A DNA stretch of 64,000 bases from Polyporus tsugae (lineage: Eukaryota > Basidiomycota > Agaricomycetes > Polyporales > Polyporaceae): the NCBI GenBank assembly GCA_024305745.1, contig JAHRBS010000005.1:1054001-1118000 (forward strand). Direction: 5' to 3'. The notes below the pieces were generated by a model. It saw nothing but the letters and a program-made list of their open reading frames with translations, did not search any database and was not told the DNA's origin. Each line of letters begins with the position of its first letter. Position 1 is the stretch's first letter. Below, piece after piece: positions 46,094 to 57,791 of the stretch. Both the position numbers and the translations under genes were made by a program.

Positions 46094-46753
46094 ATGCCAG
46101 CAGCTTCCGATGTCCCAAACCCTCCTGACCGTGCGGTTCTGGAGCAAATTAACCCCACCGAGTCTCCGGGTCAGTCGCCTCTCAATGCACGCAATCTATG
46201 GTCTACGAGTCTTGCTTACAAAATACCACAGCCATCCTTCACAGTACATTTGCGTCTCAGTCGAACTTGCAGTTGCGGGTCCATGTCCCCTTGGAATGTA
46301 AGACTAGCATCGGTCTATTCGTATATCTTTTTTTCACCGTTCGCAGACATCACGGGCATGGAAGCACGGATTGCTGCCTTGCAGGCGGAACTCCAACACT
46401 TGACGGCGCAGCATCAGTCCGAGGTAGAGCAAAAGGAAGCTGAACACCAGTCCGAGCTCCAGCAGAAGGAGGGTCTGCATCGGGTGGAGCTGGAACGCAA
46501 GGACGCAGAGTTCAAGGCCTATGCCGAGAAGAAGGATACGGAGTCTAGTGAGCTGAGAACGTCCATCAGACTTAATCATTATGTTTGGGACTCCTTCTCC
46601 CGACAAAACAAGGAGTTTGAGTCGATGCTTTACCCGTTCCTCGACCCCGAGACTAGACGGATTCAATTTCCCCTCGTCACCTTCCCGGCGTGTGTTTGTG
46701 GCGCTGGGAGTCAATGGTGCGTCCTTCGACCTGAGGCCTCTGACGAAGTCTGA
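46094..46753 (+). CDS. Short coiled-coil protein, 182 aa
   Basis: Exons 46094-46169, 46232-46297 and 46347-46753 join in frame. From about residue 50 the sequence is strongly heptad-like: MEARIAALQAELQHLTAQ, then a thrice-repeated QSE.EQKEAEH pattern and ELERKDAEFKAYAEKKD. The C-terminus WDSFSRQNKEFESMLYPFLD is more globular. The first intron uses a GTCAGT donor. No similarity recognised. It belongs to the plus-strand array running to 56 kb. Confidence 0.6.
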   Translation: MPAASDVPNPPDRAVLEQINPTESPGQSPLNARNLWSTSLAYKIPQPSFTVHLRLSRTCSCGSMSPWNVRLASVYSYIFFSPFADITGMEARIAALQAELQHLTAQHQSEVEQKEAEHQSELQQKEGLHRVELERKDAEFKAYAEKKDTESSELRTSIRLNHYVWDSFSRQNKEFESMLYPFLDPETRRIQFPLVTFPACVCGAGSQWCVLRPEASDEV

Positions 46754-47403
46754 TGCCCTATCTAGCCGTAATCACACCTGAATCATATGCAGGAGTTAGT
46801 TTAGCTCATGTCCTCTGTGCCGAGTCATCGCGTCGTTCGCCGTCACCCTCTATTCACCTTTCGCTCTGTTCACCTTTCGCTCTATTCTCCTTCAAGTTGT
46901 TCACCTATGTGCTCCTGTATGTTGTTATCAATCACATCTTGCGCCATCTCATGCTTCGAACCATATCGTAATTTGAATTTATCGCGGCACCGTGCGTTAA
47001 GTACGTACTAGTCGGCGAGTCCCCCGGCGCTTGCCCATAGCATCGTGACGCAAAGCCGCGTCCACCTCTCTCGCTCATTGATTGTCGGAGGTACTACTAC
47101 TTGGTGCGTCACTGCTGTTGCAAACTCTGGTTCTGCTCGACGCTCAGCCAAAACGTAGCATTGCTGTCATCTCGGTGCTCGAGGTCCTCAGAGCAGGAGG
47201 CTAACGGAGGTCTGCCTCATGTTTCTCGCTCGTGGCCTTGCTGATGTCAACGTGGTGCGCGCGGACTCGCGCCAGTTCTCCCTTTTCCGCTCTGAGTGGC
47301 ACAGCTGCTTAAAAGTCCCGGCGACCTCGCTTGCGACTCATCTCTCTCTTTCGCACTTTACGCTCACACCACCAGCAACGCCTCTCAGTTTATAACACCG
47401 ACG
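46754..47403. other. Spacer upstream of the 47.4-kb gene
   Basis: No coding signal; probable promoter sequence with TTAAAAG about 95 nt before the next ATG. Confidence 0.5.
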
Positions 47404-48991
47404 ATGAACACAGGCCCTTGTCGTACTAGGGGTAAAGCCAAAGGCGCAACCGCTGGTAGAGTGAGTGCTCCGTCTGATCCTTTGTGCACGCCACTTGCTA
47501 ACTAGCTTGCGTGTAGGGTGCCGCACAGACTGCGTCGTCGGCCTCCGATAGTGGACAAGCCTCCGCGTCCAGCAGTGCCGTCTCATCCGCCATTTTGAGT
47601 TCGGCTAACGTCGTCGAGGAACAGAAGTTCGTCCCTCCCCCCGACCTACCCGTCCATCCTCCCCACGTACCCGTCCCCGCCCCGGCTCCCCCTCCCGTCC
47701 CGGGCCCGCTTGCTCCGGTCCCAGCCCCTGCTCCCGCCGTCGGCCCGGTTCTTGCTGCAGACGTCAATGCGGAGATTGCTCATGGTAGCCGCTTCACCGG
47801 GCTTGTTGCCATCTTTGTAACACTTGTGCGATCGGTCATGGACGCTGTGAGGGTCGTCATCGTTCTTCTCAAGGTCCCTTTCACCCTGTTCCTCTTCGTG
47901 TACCTGTCCTTGCTTCTCCTCGGCCGCGTCGTCGACACCGCGTCGGAGAGACTCGCCCCCATCTGCAATATCTTCCCCAACATCCACGTTTGCCGAGTCA
48001 CAGCTGCCACCGACAACTTGTCTGCTACACTCGGTAACGTTGGACACAAGCCAGCCAGCCACGTTTACCACGTCGACTTTCCCGGCCTCATGGATTTGCA
48101 GAGTCGCACACTTGACCAGCTCTTGGCCCAGTCTACCTCTGGATCTCAGCTCGCACTCAGCGTCAAACAAGCCGAGCTTGCAGTCAAGGACCTTGGTATC
48201 GTTGTGAAGGCCAGCAATCTCACGAGTAAGGACATCCTCGCCCGAGCCCTGGAGGAGTTCTCCCAGGAGGCAAAGTTGGTCGGGCGGGACTTGCAACGAC
48301 TCTCAGCGAAGCTCTATGGAACGGTGGATACGTACGTCGTCTCACATGTTATCATTTCTCTCGGAGCCTGACACATGTTGGCAGCGTGCTAGCTTTTGAC
48401 GATTATGCTCTCCGGTCGATCGCGTCGGCACAGACGTCAGGTGCTGACGTGAGGGACACCGCCGTCGCGACGTTCCAATCCACGATGACGACTCTCGCCT
48501 CGGAGGTGGCACGTGTCATCTTGGATGCCACAACGGTTGCCTCCTCCCTCGACGTGTTGGAGGAGAAGCTCTCGATTATCCGCTCTCTCTGCGAGCAGGA
48601 GATGGTACTTACCAAGTCGAACTTGAGCGACGTCCTCTCGGAGCTCTGGACTGCCCTCGGTGGCAACAAGGACAAGCTCTATCACCTGACCAACCAAGTC
48701 GAGATCCTTCGTAACGTGGACTGGTACCGCTCTCTCTCCGTCGCGCACGTTGTCGCTACCACCGAAGTCCTGTTGACGCTCGAAGCCGAGCTCTCCGAGC
48801 TTCGAGACAAGCTCAGCACCCCGGAGCTCATCGGAGACGCGATTCCCATCGAAGTTCAGATTGCCAGCATCGAGCGGGGCGCGCGCCGTATCAAGGAGGA
48901 GAAGCTCAAGACTCGCGAGCTCGCCCGCCAGGCCGGAGACGGCCCGAGCGTTGCATCCACTCGTCACCAAGGTCCACTCGGTGGCGTCTAG
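47404..48991 (+). CDS. Proline-rich membrane protein with long helical C-terminus, 492 aa
   Basis: Exons 47404-47460, 47517-48331, 48385-48991. Parts in order: Ser/Ala-rich start; a striking proline-rich stretch (VHPPHVPVPAPAPPPVPGP and onward, about residues 70-110); a hydrophobic pair, FTGLVAIFVTLV and VVIVLLKVPFTLFLFVYLSL, forming one or two membrane helices; then about 300 residues of mostly helical sequence without Pro, with segments such as LEEFSQEAKLVGRDLQRLSA and IEVQIASIERGARRIKEEKL. Such a plan, disordered head, membrane helix and long helical lumenal or cytosolic part, fits an endomembrane protein. No named family recognised. Confidence 0.72.
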
Positions 48992-49584
48992 CGTGACGCC
49001 GTTGAGTAGTCGTGGCAGCGTCGCAACAACTGCTCGACGATAGTCGTCCGAGAAGGCGGAAGGCAGGTCTGCGTGGGGAGGGTAGATAAGGCGTGTAGAC
49101 GCGGGTGAGCGGGTCGTAGAGGCGGACGAACCGGTTGTAGAGGCGGAAGAGCGGGTTGTAGAGGCAGACGAGCGGGTGTAGAGGCGGACGAGCGGGTCGT
49201 AGAGGCGGGCGAGCGGGTCGTAGAGGCGGGCGAGCGAACGAGCGGTTCGTAGAGGCGGGTGTACGAGTTTTAGCACCTGGTCGTAGAGGGTTTATTGTGC
49301 TTTGTCGCGTGTGTGGTGGCCTGTTGTATCTGTATGTTTTGTTGAACATATGAGAAGATTTGAACGGCGACGTAGTATGAGCGAGTCAATGCACCCGATA
49401 CTCAGTCAGCAGAAGATCTGTCTTTCAAGCATTGGGATGCGACAATCATGTGATCGCGTTCGCTGCCGCCTCGTGCAAAATATGTGCCACTCAGTTTGAA
49501 GCCCTCAGCGTGCGACCTCCAACCTCTCTCCCAAACGCGACACTTCAGCGGCCCAATCTTTCCTTGCGCTCAGTTCCGACAACT
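48992..49584. other. Spacer with minisatellite
   Basis: Contains the tandem repeat at 49105-49262, then promoter sequence of the next gene. Confidence 0.6.
49105..49262. repeat. Minisatellite, about 21-23 nt units
   Basis: Around seven imperfect tandem copies of a unit close to GAGCGGGTCGTAGAGGCGG. It directly follows the 3' end of the preceding gene. Confidence 0.88.
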
Positions 49585-50833
49585 ATGGATCCATTCTTCT
49601 TGGCTGTTCTGGGAACCATGTCGCTCCTCTTGGCCTACATCATTACCTTGAAGGAAAGTGTCGAGAACGATGGTCCTCGCTACCCCGACAACAGGAATAT
49701 CTTCTCTACAAGCGGCGCTACGCGCGCCGAGGGCAACGCACTCATCTCGGAGTATACCCCGCCCCACCCGCCTCATGATAACGTCGGTGCCGTGCCGAGC
49801 ATGACGAGGGTTTTCAATAACCTGCTGCTAGTCGAAAAGTGCGTCATTCGTCACTTGCCTCCATTGCATGCGGTCTTTAACAGCATCAATAGAGACCGTC
49901 GGACCCCGCTGAGCTATCGTAACACTCTGAAGATCGACCCTCTTGAAGGAGGCTCCTCTGTCTCCGCCGTGTCTCTCAAACAAGCACGCAAGACCGATTC
50001 TTCCGACGCACAGTCCCCCACTCCTGCGGACAAGGGTGATACGTACCGCGCGATGTCAGCTCCGCCCGGATCACCCCTCCCTTCGGTATCCTCCTTCCTG
50101 CGAGTTCACAACACCAGCAGAGCTGGTACCCCTGCACCAAATATTGCACCGACTACGCCTGTATCTTCGTCCTCCAGCGCCCCGCGAAGCATCCTTACGC
50201 GCTCACGATCCACGTTACGTGTCTCCTCCCCTCAGCCTGGTGCAGCGGCGCGGTCGATGTCAGTTCCCGTTAGTCATGCCCCGGTCGCGAGCTCACCGTC
50301 AAAGTCGCCCAAGGTGCGAAACCTCACGGTCTCCAAGCGCCACACACGAAAATGTGCACGGAATCCAAAATTCCTTAACATTCTCCCAAACGGTGACCGA
50401 CCAGCGACTGCGTATTTCCTGTCATCCGACCGGAAACCCGTGGATGAGCCGCCGATGGAGGAGCTCTTGAAGAAGTGGCCCGCCCTCCAAGTCGGTGATT
50501 TGTACTGCCACAAAACGCCGTCTGTGACGCTCATCTGGATTTATCTTGAAGACAAGGACAAGATGGAGAGGTTCTGGGAGCGGATCGACATTGGGTACGT
50601 GCGTGAGCTGGATGGCAGGATGCTGTCTCTCACCGCCTCGGGGAAACCAAACTTCGTGGGAGATGAATGGGCTAATAAGCGTCAGAATACGGAAGGTAAG
50701 TCGAAAGTTTAACGAGTGAATCTATGAGACTGAATTCGATCTAGAGAAACGCAGGAAGAAGGGGAAAGGGAAACAGGTGGAGGAGGAGGCGGGCGACGAT
50801 GAGTCGGATGAGTTTGAATCCGAAGACGAGTAG
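49585..50833 (+). CDS. Protein with N-terminal membrane anchor, 399 aa
   Basis: Exons 49585-50695 and 50745-50833. Starts MDPFFLAVLGTMSLLLAYII, a signal-anchor-like helix. Residues 110-260 are Ser/Pro/Arg-rich and probably disordered. A compact conserved-looking domain follows (NPKFLNILPNGDRPATAYFL, ALQVGDLYCHKTPSVTLIWI, GYVRELDGRMLSLTASG), and a lysine-rich then acidic tail ends DESDEFESEDE. No known domain recognised. It precedes the SUN-domain gene in the same orientation, about 280 nt away. Confidence 0.72.
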
Positions 50834-51112
50834 TTAGACTTTCATGAAACTTCATAATTACACGCACCTTGTACTCCAGTTATGTATATCCATGAAAGCT
50901 TGGTCGGTTGCCTTCACTGGTGACTTGGTGTGGTGATTCGGAGCACTTGTTTGCGACGGAAGTGTGGCCGTCTTTGCGATGATGACATAAGCTGGCGCTC
51001 CAACTCACCCGCGCACCACCTGGGGGAAATTTACAACCGTTGCGGTATCGCACTTGCCCTTCCCCTGCCAGCCATCCTCATCTCCTCTCGGTTTTGTAAC
51101 GTGGGAGCCCAG

Positions 51113-52237
51113 ATGTCCGTCGTCCCTCAAGATCCGTTTAACCCCAACCGATTTCTCTCTGCTGACACTACTGGTACGTGCTTCGTGATGGAGTTGTCGA
51201 CATATCTCTTACGTGCCGCTCGCAGTTGTGGAAAAGCAAGTCCGCTTTGACGAACATCAGCCTGGCTCCGCTAAGCCTGTGGTCGACTCTACCATGCACC
51301 ATTCTCAGCCAGCAAGTGCCGGCGGGCCTACTTCCATGGTCAATTCTCCACGACATAGTAGATGGCTACCATGCCCCCCACCGTGGCGCGGTGTGGTGAG
51401 CTTCATTTTGGCGTTGATTGGAGCTGCCGCGCTGCTTTCTGCCTTCACCTCATACCACGGCACGTTCTCTGTCTCTCGTCCATTTTGGCAATACATCCGT
51501 CACTCTTCGCTCCGCTCTGCGTTTCCACACTCCTTCAGAGCGGCTTCAGACGTTCGTGCTTCCATCGCCGACAGCTTCCTGGCCAGAGCCCTTCCTGTCG
51601 GGCGACACGACTACGCACTTTCAGCCAATGGTGGCAAGGTCTTCCTTCCGCTCACCACTCCACATAACGACTCTCTTGCTTCCGTCGCTTCGCTCCCCAT
51701 CGACTCCATTCTCACTGATGACGTACGGCTCGATGGCTCCTGGTTTTTTCCAGGTTCTCATTTCCAGGTTGGCGTTTCCTTTGCGACGACCATTTATCCA
51801 ACCCACTTCACCATCGATCACGCCTTCCTCCCGGACGCGGCCGGCTCTAGCAAGGCTCCCCGGCACATCGTCGTTTGGGGTGTAGTTGAAGGCGTTAGCA
51901 ACAAGGGTCGGGCCACCCGCGTGGTTGCGGACCTGGACATTGGGGATGTCTACAACCGTACGGCGCCGAACTTGCACCAGCGCGAGAACTTCTTGCCGTT
52001 GGCGACCATCGAGTACAACATTCACGGGAGCTCCCATGTGCAGACCTTTCCGGTTTATCCTCATGCGGTGGAATCCAACATCGACTTTGGCGTCATCGTT
52101 CTGGAGGTGCTTGACAACTGGGGAGGAGAAGTGACGCATTTGTACCGGGTTCGCGTCCATGGTGAGTCTAACGCGCATCATCTCTCTGGCTTCGTTTGCT
52201 GAGCACATGTACTACTTCAGGTCTCGCAAAGACGTAG
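51113..52237 (+). CDS. SUN-domain protein, 337 aa
   Basis: SUN proteins span the inner nuclear membrane and bind KASH partners, linking nucleus and cytoskeleton. Exons 51113-51173, 51226-52161 and 52221-52237. One membrane helix, VVSFILALIGAAALLSAF, lies at about residues 75-95 after a Pro/Ser-rich N-terminus. The C-terminal SUN-like domain shows GSWFFPGSHFQVGVSFATT, IYPTHFTIDH, APRHIVVWGVVEG, FLPLATIEYNI, HVQTFPVYP, VESNIDFGVIVLEVLDNWGG and THLYRVRVHG. The order matches Sad1/UNC-84 homology domains. The coiled-coil region that trimerises classical SUN proteins is short or absent, so this is a small variant; several SUN-like copies per genome are usual in polypores as I recall. Confidence 0.85.
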
Positions 52238-52454
52238 CCATTGTTATCAAGTGTTGTATTATTTTTCAGTACCTCGTCTATCCATCCATCTTTACCTTTC
52301 TTTGTTGAGCGAGTAAGCCTTGATCACTTCATTGACATAAACGAACTTCCCCATGGTTCCTCGCGTTCTTAAGTAGCCTGTCCAGAGTTCACTCCGCTCT
52401 GCTCATCTCTTCAGTTCTCCTCTCCTCTCCTCTCTGCTGCAGCGTCGCGACGAA
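52238..52454. promoter_or_regulatory. Short spacer, promoter of the 52.5-kb gene
   Basis: A CT-rich tract (CTCTCCTCTCCTCTCCTCTCTG) lies just upstream of the next ATG, as is common in basidiomycete core promoters. Confidence 0.45.
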
Positions 52455-55400
52455 ATGAGTTCACATGTTAACGCTCCCGCGCCACCACCCTCCGCAGACG
52501 CCGGTCCGTCTGCCACAGCGGATCCGAAGATGGACCCGCCACCTTCCCCGCCGGCACCGGTGCATGGCGTGAAACGGATCCTTAGCGCGAACGAATGGAA
52601 TGTCAAGGGAAGTAAATCGGCCAGGACCAAACTCAGGGTGAGCAATATTGCCTTGCGCTGCCGCTGGTAAAGTTATAACTCCGTTTTGTAGGACAACGCC
52701 GCACCTCTCAAGTTGGCGCAGAAGAGGCGTCTGTCTCGCTTCCGTACCATGCAAAATAAAGCTGCCAGAGCGAACGCTAAGCATACGACGGTCGAAGGTT
52801 GTACCAGCATCCCGGGACAGGACCTCGAGCCCGCTACGCAAGGATCTACCACTCCTGTCGGCTCTCCTCGCGGTTTGGGCAGCACGGTGCTGGTGAGTGC
52901 AACGAGGTTACGTGCCAGTCTACGCAACGCTCACCCCGGCCAGGACACCGACGTCGAAATCAACGATGAGAACGGTGACATCGGTAGCGATATGGATGAC
53001 GAGGAGGTTGATGCTATCATTGATGAGTACGATGCTGGGGATGAAGACGAAGGGGACGAGAGGATGACAGTCGTAAGTACCTCCTGTTCCGACAGCGCGA
53101 TTCATCATCTAATCATCAATTGTGCGGGAAAACCTGGGTCTCAGTCGTCCCAGTTGCAACCCGCTGTCTCTGTCGCGCATCAGCCTGGACCGTCTCAAGT
53201 AGGAACGTATCCGTTAGATCAACATGCCTCGCACAGTTACAGTCAACATGGGAATTGTGACGCTATCCAGCACAACGCTCATGTCCAGCACTCTCAAGTT
53301 TCCCATCCGCCAGATCATTACACATCCATATCGTACTCCCAAGCTCCACAGCCACCGGGTCTGCAGGCTGCGTCACCGTACACTCATACTCCCCAGCATC
53401 AAATTCCGTACACTCCCGCTCCGTACGCCCAGCAACTGGCTGCGGGCATTCCCGCTCAGTACGCCGAACAACACGGCGTGGGCGTTCCCGCCCAATACGC
53501 CCAGCAACTGGCCGCGGGCACTCCCGCCCAGTACACCCAACAACAGGCCGCAGGCACTCCCGCTCAGTACGCTCAACACGGCATGGGTGTTCCCGCCCAG
53601 TACGCCCAACAACAGGCCACGGGCACTCCCGCTCAGTACGCTCAACATGGCGTCGGCGTTCCCGCCCAGTACGCCCAACAACAGGCCGCGGGCACTCCCG
53701 CTCAGTACGCTCAACATGGTGTCGGCGTTCCCGCCCAGTACGCCCAGCAACAGGGCGTGGGCGTTCCCGCTCAATACCATCCTCAGCGCCAGGCGGCATA
53801 TGCTCCCATTCATCAACTCCAAGATCTACAGAGCCAAGGGCCGTACGTGCCCGCGCAGTATGCTCAAGGAGCTGCATCTCACTATTCATTCGCTTCCGCG
53901 CCGTATCCCTCGTCGGGGAACCAGCAGGGTGCGCATGCTCCTCCACAGCCAGCGCTATCGGCAGAGAAGCAGATGGCGCCACAGAACCCCCCGGGCCCTG
54001 CTTCTGACCACCAGCTTCGATCGCCGACCGCTCACGCCGACGACTCTCAGGCTGGAGCCATGTCGAGTCAGCAACCCATCCAGTTCGTTACCGTGGACCC
54101 GTCAAAGCCACCCACCCAGCGACGCAGGATAACTTCTACAAACAGTCTCGCGAGTTTGCCGGAAACTTCCACAGCTAGCATCGGCCCCTTACCTGCAGCG
54201 GCTGCGTCTGGGTCACGCCGCAAAGCACCCAGTCGGGCCCCTTCGTCGAAGAACGTCAGCAAGGAGCGCGCGTATCATCCCTATGTCAATGGACAGCGCT
54301 ACGAACCTCCACCCGACCCGCCAGCCTACCACCCCCCACCCCAGCAGCCAAGAGCCACAGACGACGTGCTTCCCGGCAACCGTAGTGTGGCTGGTCGCCA
54401 TCCGAGTGCTTCGGCGACCCCCGGGCCTAGCCGCGACCCACGCCAAGAGATCGTCGAGAGGCTCTCGTTGTTAGACGAGGCAGACAGGCTCCGTGTTATG
54501 GCCGCACTGTACCCTCAAAACCATGCCACAGAGGTGAGCGCGTACCATCTCGCATGCTGTGCGTGTTTTGACAGGACGTCACTGCAAGATGGACGTCGAC
54601 AAAGACACTCCTCCATCCACAGGTAAAGGCAAGTCGCGAGCAGACAAGCTTCCTGCTCTGGCCATGGTTTTGGATAAGGTTCAGCGTGTCGAGGACGTTT
54701 GCCGCGACAATGCGAAGCGATCAAAGCAGTTCGAGTACGTACTTGCTCTTTCGTCAGCATCCACTGGATATTGAGAACTTCTCCATAATTTCGCAGAGCG
54801 TGGGTGCAGGACACCTTGACCCAAGTCCAACAAGAAATGGCGGGAATCAAAAACGTGGACCCACGCGCGCGCAAACATACCCTTCAGGCGCAGCGGGCGG
54901 TCAAACCTCCCCGTACTCCTTGCCAGTCCCGGATAATGCAGATCGAAGAGCATCTTCCGCCTGATTTCGACACCATGGACGTCAGGGACCGGGAAATTTG
55001 GCTTCGGCAGCAGAAAGATCAGTTGGACTTGCTAGCGGTATGTCTGCACACGCGCGACACGGAGAGCTCCGTGCTGATCACTTCCGCAGCGTCACGTCAG
55101 GACCCACCTGAAGAAGATGCTTGGATTCCAAACATGGGAAGAATTGGTCAAGAAGAAACCCCCCCTCTCCGGCGACCAGATCAAGTTATTTGCGAACCCC
55201 GGAACCTCCGTCCTCGACATCTTTCCTGGTCGAAGGCTCCATTTCGACTTCGAGCAGTCTTGGGAGAAGTTTTCCTTTAATCGCGAGGCAAGCAAGCTCT
55301 TCGTCGCCGATTTCCTCTCCAAGGTCAAAGCGGGCCAGTATTCGAATCCCCCGGTGGCGCCGCGCTACTTGACAGCACACAACGTTGCGAGCGTTCTCAC

Positions 55401-56103
55401 GGCGTACATGGACACCTGCAGGAGGAAGTACCGGGAAGTTCTCGATCCCATCAGTGCGGACGAGAAAGAACGCCGAGCTGATTCTTCGTGCAAGAATGGT
55501 CGTCGGAGCACAGTGAGTACCACAGTGCATTGCATATGAAACTGAACTGAACATCGAACAACACAGCTCCTGCATCAACGCATACTCACGACCGAGCGAA
55601 GGGGCTGGGATCAATTCGATCCACTCTGGCAGGCGCTGACTCCGGCGAATATGAGCGATGACGAGACCGACTCAGGAAGTAAGAAGGGTAAGGGTAAGGT
55701 GACTCGACGCAGGAAGCGCCATTGGCCGACGTGGACCGTCATTCGATCCCTCTGGCAGAGCGACGCGCTCGTTGAGTTCTTGCATGGAGTCGACAAGCAC
55801 TACAGGCGGGACTGGGAGAATCCGGGACGGTATAGCGGGAAGCGCAAGTCTAGCGGGCAGCCTCCTCGCAGGCGCTATCTGAAGGAGACTTCAAAAGTCG
55901 AAGAAGGGGTCGTGCCTCCAGGGTTGTGGCGTAATTGCTACAATCCTGCATGGTTAAAGACCCTCCGGCCCGACGAGATCGCTGCCTTGCAGATCATCGA
56001 CGAGGATTTCGATCTGAAGCTCCCTGCTCCCGCCCGGGATACGTCGGATGAAGAGTCCGACGAGCCTGATGCGCAAACGCCGGAGGACGAGGAGATGGAA
56101 TGA
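52455..56103 (+). CDS. Large protein with Q/Y-rich repeat domain, 1,082 aa, unknown function
   Basis: Exons 52455-52637, 52692-52892, 52944-53072, 53145-54533, 54589-54734, 54797-55037, 55090-55512, 55567-56103. Parts: basic N-terminal segment (KLAQKRRLSRFRTMQNKAAR); acidic stretch (DMDDEEVDAIIDEYDAGDED); a low-complexity domain at about residues 195-400 with 11-12-residue repeats of the type GTPAQYAQQQAA and GVPAQYAQHGV; Pro/Ser linker; conserved-looking C-terminal half with helices and FPGRRLHFDFEQSWEKFSFN, RYLTAHNVASVLTAYMDTC, RRKRHWPTWTVIRSLWQ; acidic end. The splice after 54533 uses an AAG acceptor. The Q/Y-rich part resembles prion-like, phase-separating domains. Basic and acidic tracts suggest a nuclear role, an inference only. 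Confidence 0.74.
53416..53805 (+). repeat. Coding minisatellite, 33-36 nt units
   Basis: About ten tandem units inside the preceding gene encoding PAQYAQ-centred repeats. Units alternate between a GTPAQYAQQQAA form (36 nt) and a GVPAQYAQHGV form (33 nt), which points to expansion of a two-unit block. Confidence 0.9.
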
Positions 56104-56276
56104 ACGTGATCAAGACTCGATGATCCAGGGTCTGGGGGTGGGTGGGTTGCACCGAGACGTGAATGCCTCCTTGTGGGTATACGTATTTTAATTGGCATCT
56201 GACGAGCTGTGCTCGTTTTGGTAATGGATTGGACTTCGGCTCAGACTCATATATACGAAGGACCATTGGCGGTGAT

Positions 56277-57095
56277 TGGGTGCGACGCGAATGCGACCTG
56301 GAGCGTGGGCAGTGCCCCTGCGGTGCAACGAGGTTGCCCTAGGGCGCGCGTTGGTGAGGAGGGAGGTGTCGCGCCGGAGTGCACGCGAAGCGCGTACGTT
56401 GCGCGCCCCATACTAGTCCTCGGGGCACGCAATGTGTGTGTGCAGCGGTATGGCGGCGTGTCGGGAAGGCATCCTTTGGACCATAAACCGTGCACCAACG
56501 ACGCGACATTGGGTGCGTCAGAATGCAACCTGGAGCGTGGGCAGTGCCCCTGCGGCGCGACGAGGAGGCCCAGGGCGCGCGTCGGTGATGAGGGACGTCG
56601 CGCCCGAGTGCACGCGCGGCGCATACGTTGTGTACCCATACTAGTCCTTGGGGCGTGGTGACCGTACGTGCAGCGCCATAGCTCGTCGGGGCGGCGCCCT
56701 TTGGATCAAATACGTGCACGAAGGGCGGCATTTGCGCGCGGGCGCGGCACCGTCAAACTCATCGCTCTGAAACGCACGGGATGTACCACTTATTGCAATT
56801 GTTGCGTATGTCTTGCAGTTGCAGTTGAGGAGTGGATAGTGGTTCTCGAAAACCCTTATACGGATTAAAGGCGCGTCGCAGGAGCCTTTCATTCTTTGCG
56901 CGTGCAAGTCAGTTGCAACGAGAACGCCTCAGAGGACAAATGGCGCAGCTAGGGTAAGCCGCGCGCATCAACGGCGCGACTTGGAGCATTCACGCATGCC
57001 AGGACCGCGCTCAAATGCTCCCAGTGCGCAATCAACGCGTAATGTGAGTGCCTAATAGTGCATCGCGCGCATCCCCGGGTACAAGCCGGCGCATC
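56277..57095 (+). repeat. Composite repeat block A, copy 2
   Basis: Direct copy of 28995-29804, with a slightly longer left end. Includes the same two internal units of about 230 nt. Confidence 0.9.
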
Positions 57096-57337
57096 GAGAG
57101 AAGCCTTCCTCCTTCGTTAGCAGACTGAGTGATGTTTGCACCCAACACCATCAGCTGTAGACGCTACATAGTCACTCCATTTTGCGACGCAGAGCGTTCG
57201 AGCTCGACCACATGCAATGTAGCGCACGAGGGTGTGCCCCTACGCGTCCAATTGTGTAGGGTTGAGGGGAACCACTCCCGTTGACTCTGGCTTTCTGCGC
57301 CATCAACAGCACGCGAAAGGAAAACCATGCAGGACCA

Positions 57338-57716
57338 ATCGCCATTGGGGGAAGTCAATCTTAGGCTGTACACATCCACAATTGGATAAATGTCCGACAA
57401 AGGTCATGTTCGCCATGAGGATACCCGACGACGAAAGGGGCGGTGAAGGTAAACATTGCCGCCCTTTCCACCATTGGCTGAAGGAAACCTTTCCCAGCAA
57501 TTTGCCTGTCAGGGATATTTGTTCCAATGTCATTGTTTTCGCTGGATGTCAAACGAGTGGCCAAGACTTCCTATCCTGATATGGCATCGTGGCGGCGAAG
57601 GCTGGGGAAACTCTTCCTTTCCCTTCCCTTTCCTCCCGCTGGCTCTCTTTGCCAAAGGTAAACATCTCTCTGCCTTCTCCTGCGCGCGATATCTCCTGGT
57701 CAAAGGTTTCCTTTCC
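57338..57716 (+). repeat. Composite repeat block B, copy 2
   Basis: Direct copy of 28315-28693. Here B follows A, whereas in copy 1 B precedes A. Confidence 0.9.
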
Positions 57717-57791
57717 CGGTTTGCGAAATCCAGTGTATTGATGTGCAGAACCTAACCTATCACTTCCAGGAAATTTGTTGTTATTTAACTA

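Noticed and set aside
49105..49262. CRISPR-like spacing of repeats
   Set aside because: Units are directly contiguous with no unique spacers, and the genome is eukaryotic; it is a minisatellite.
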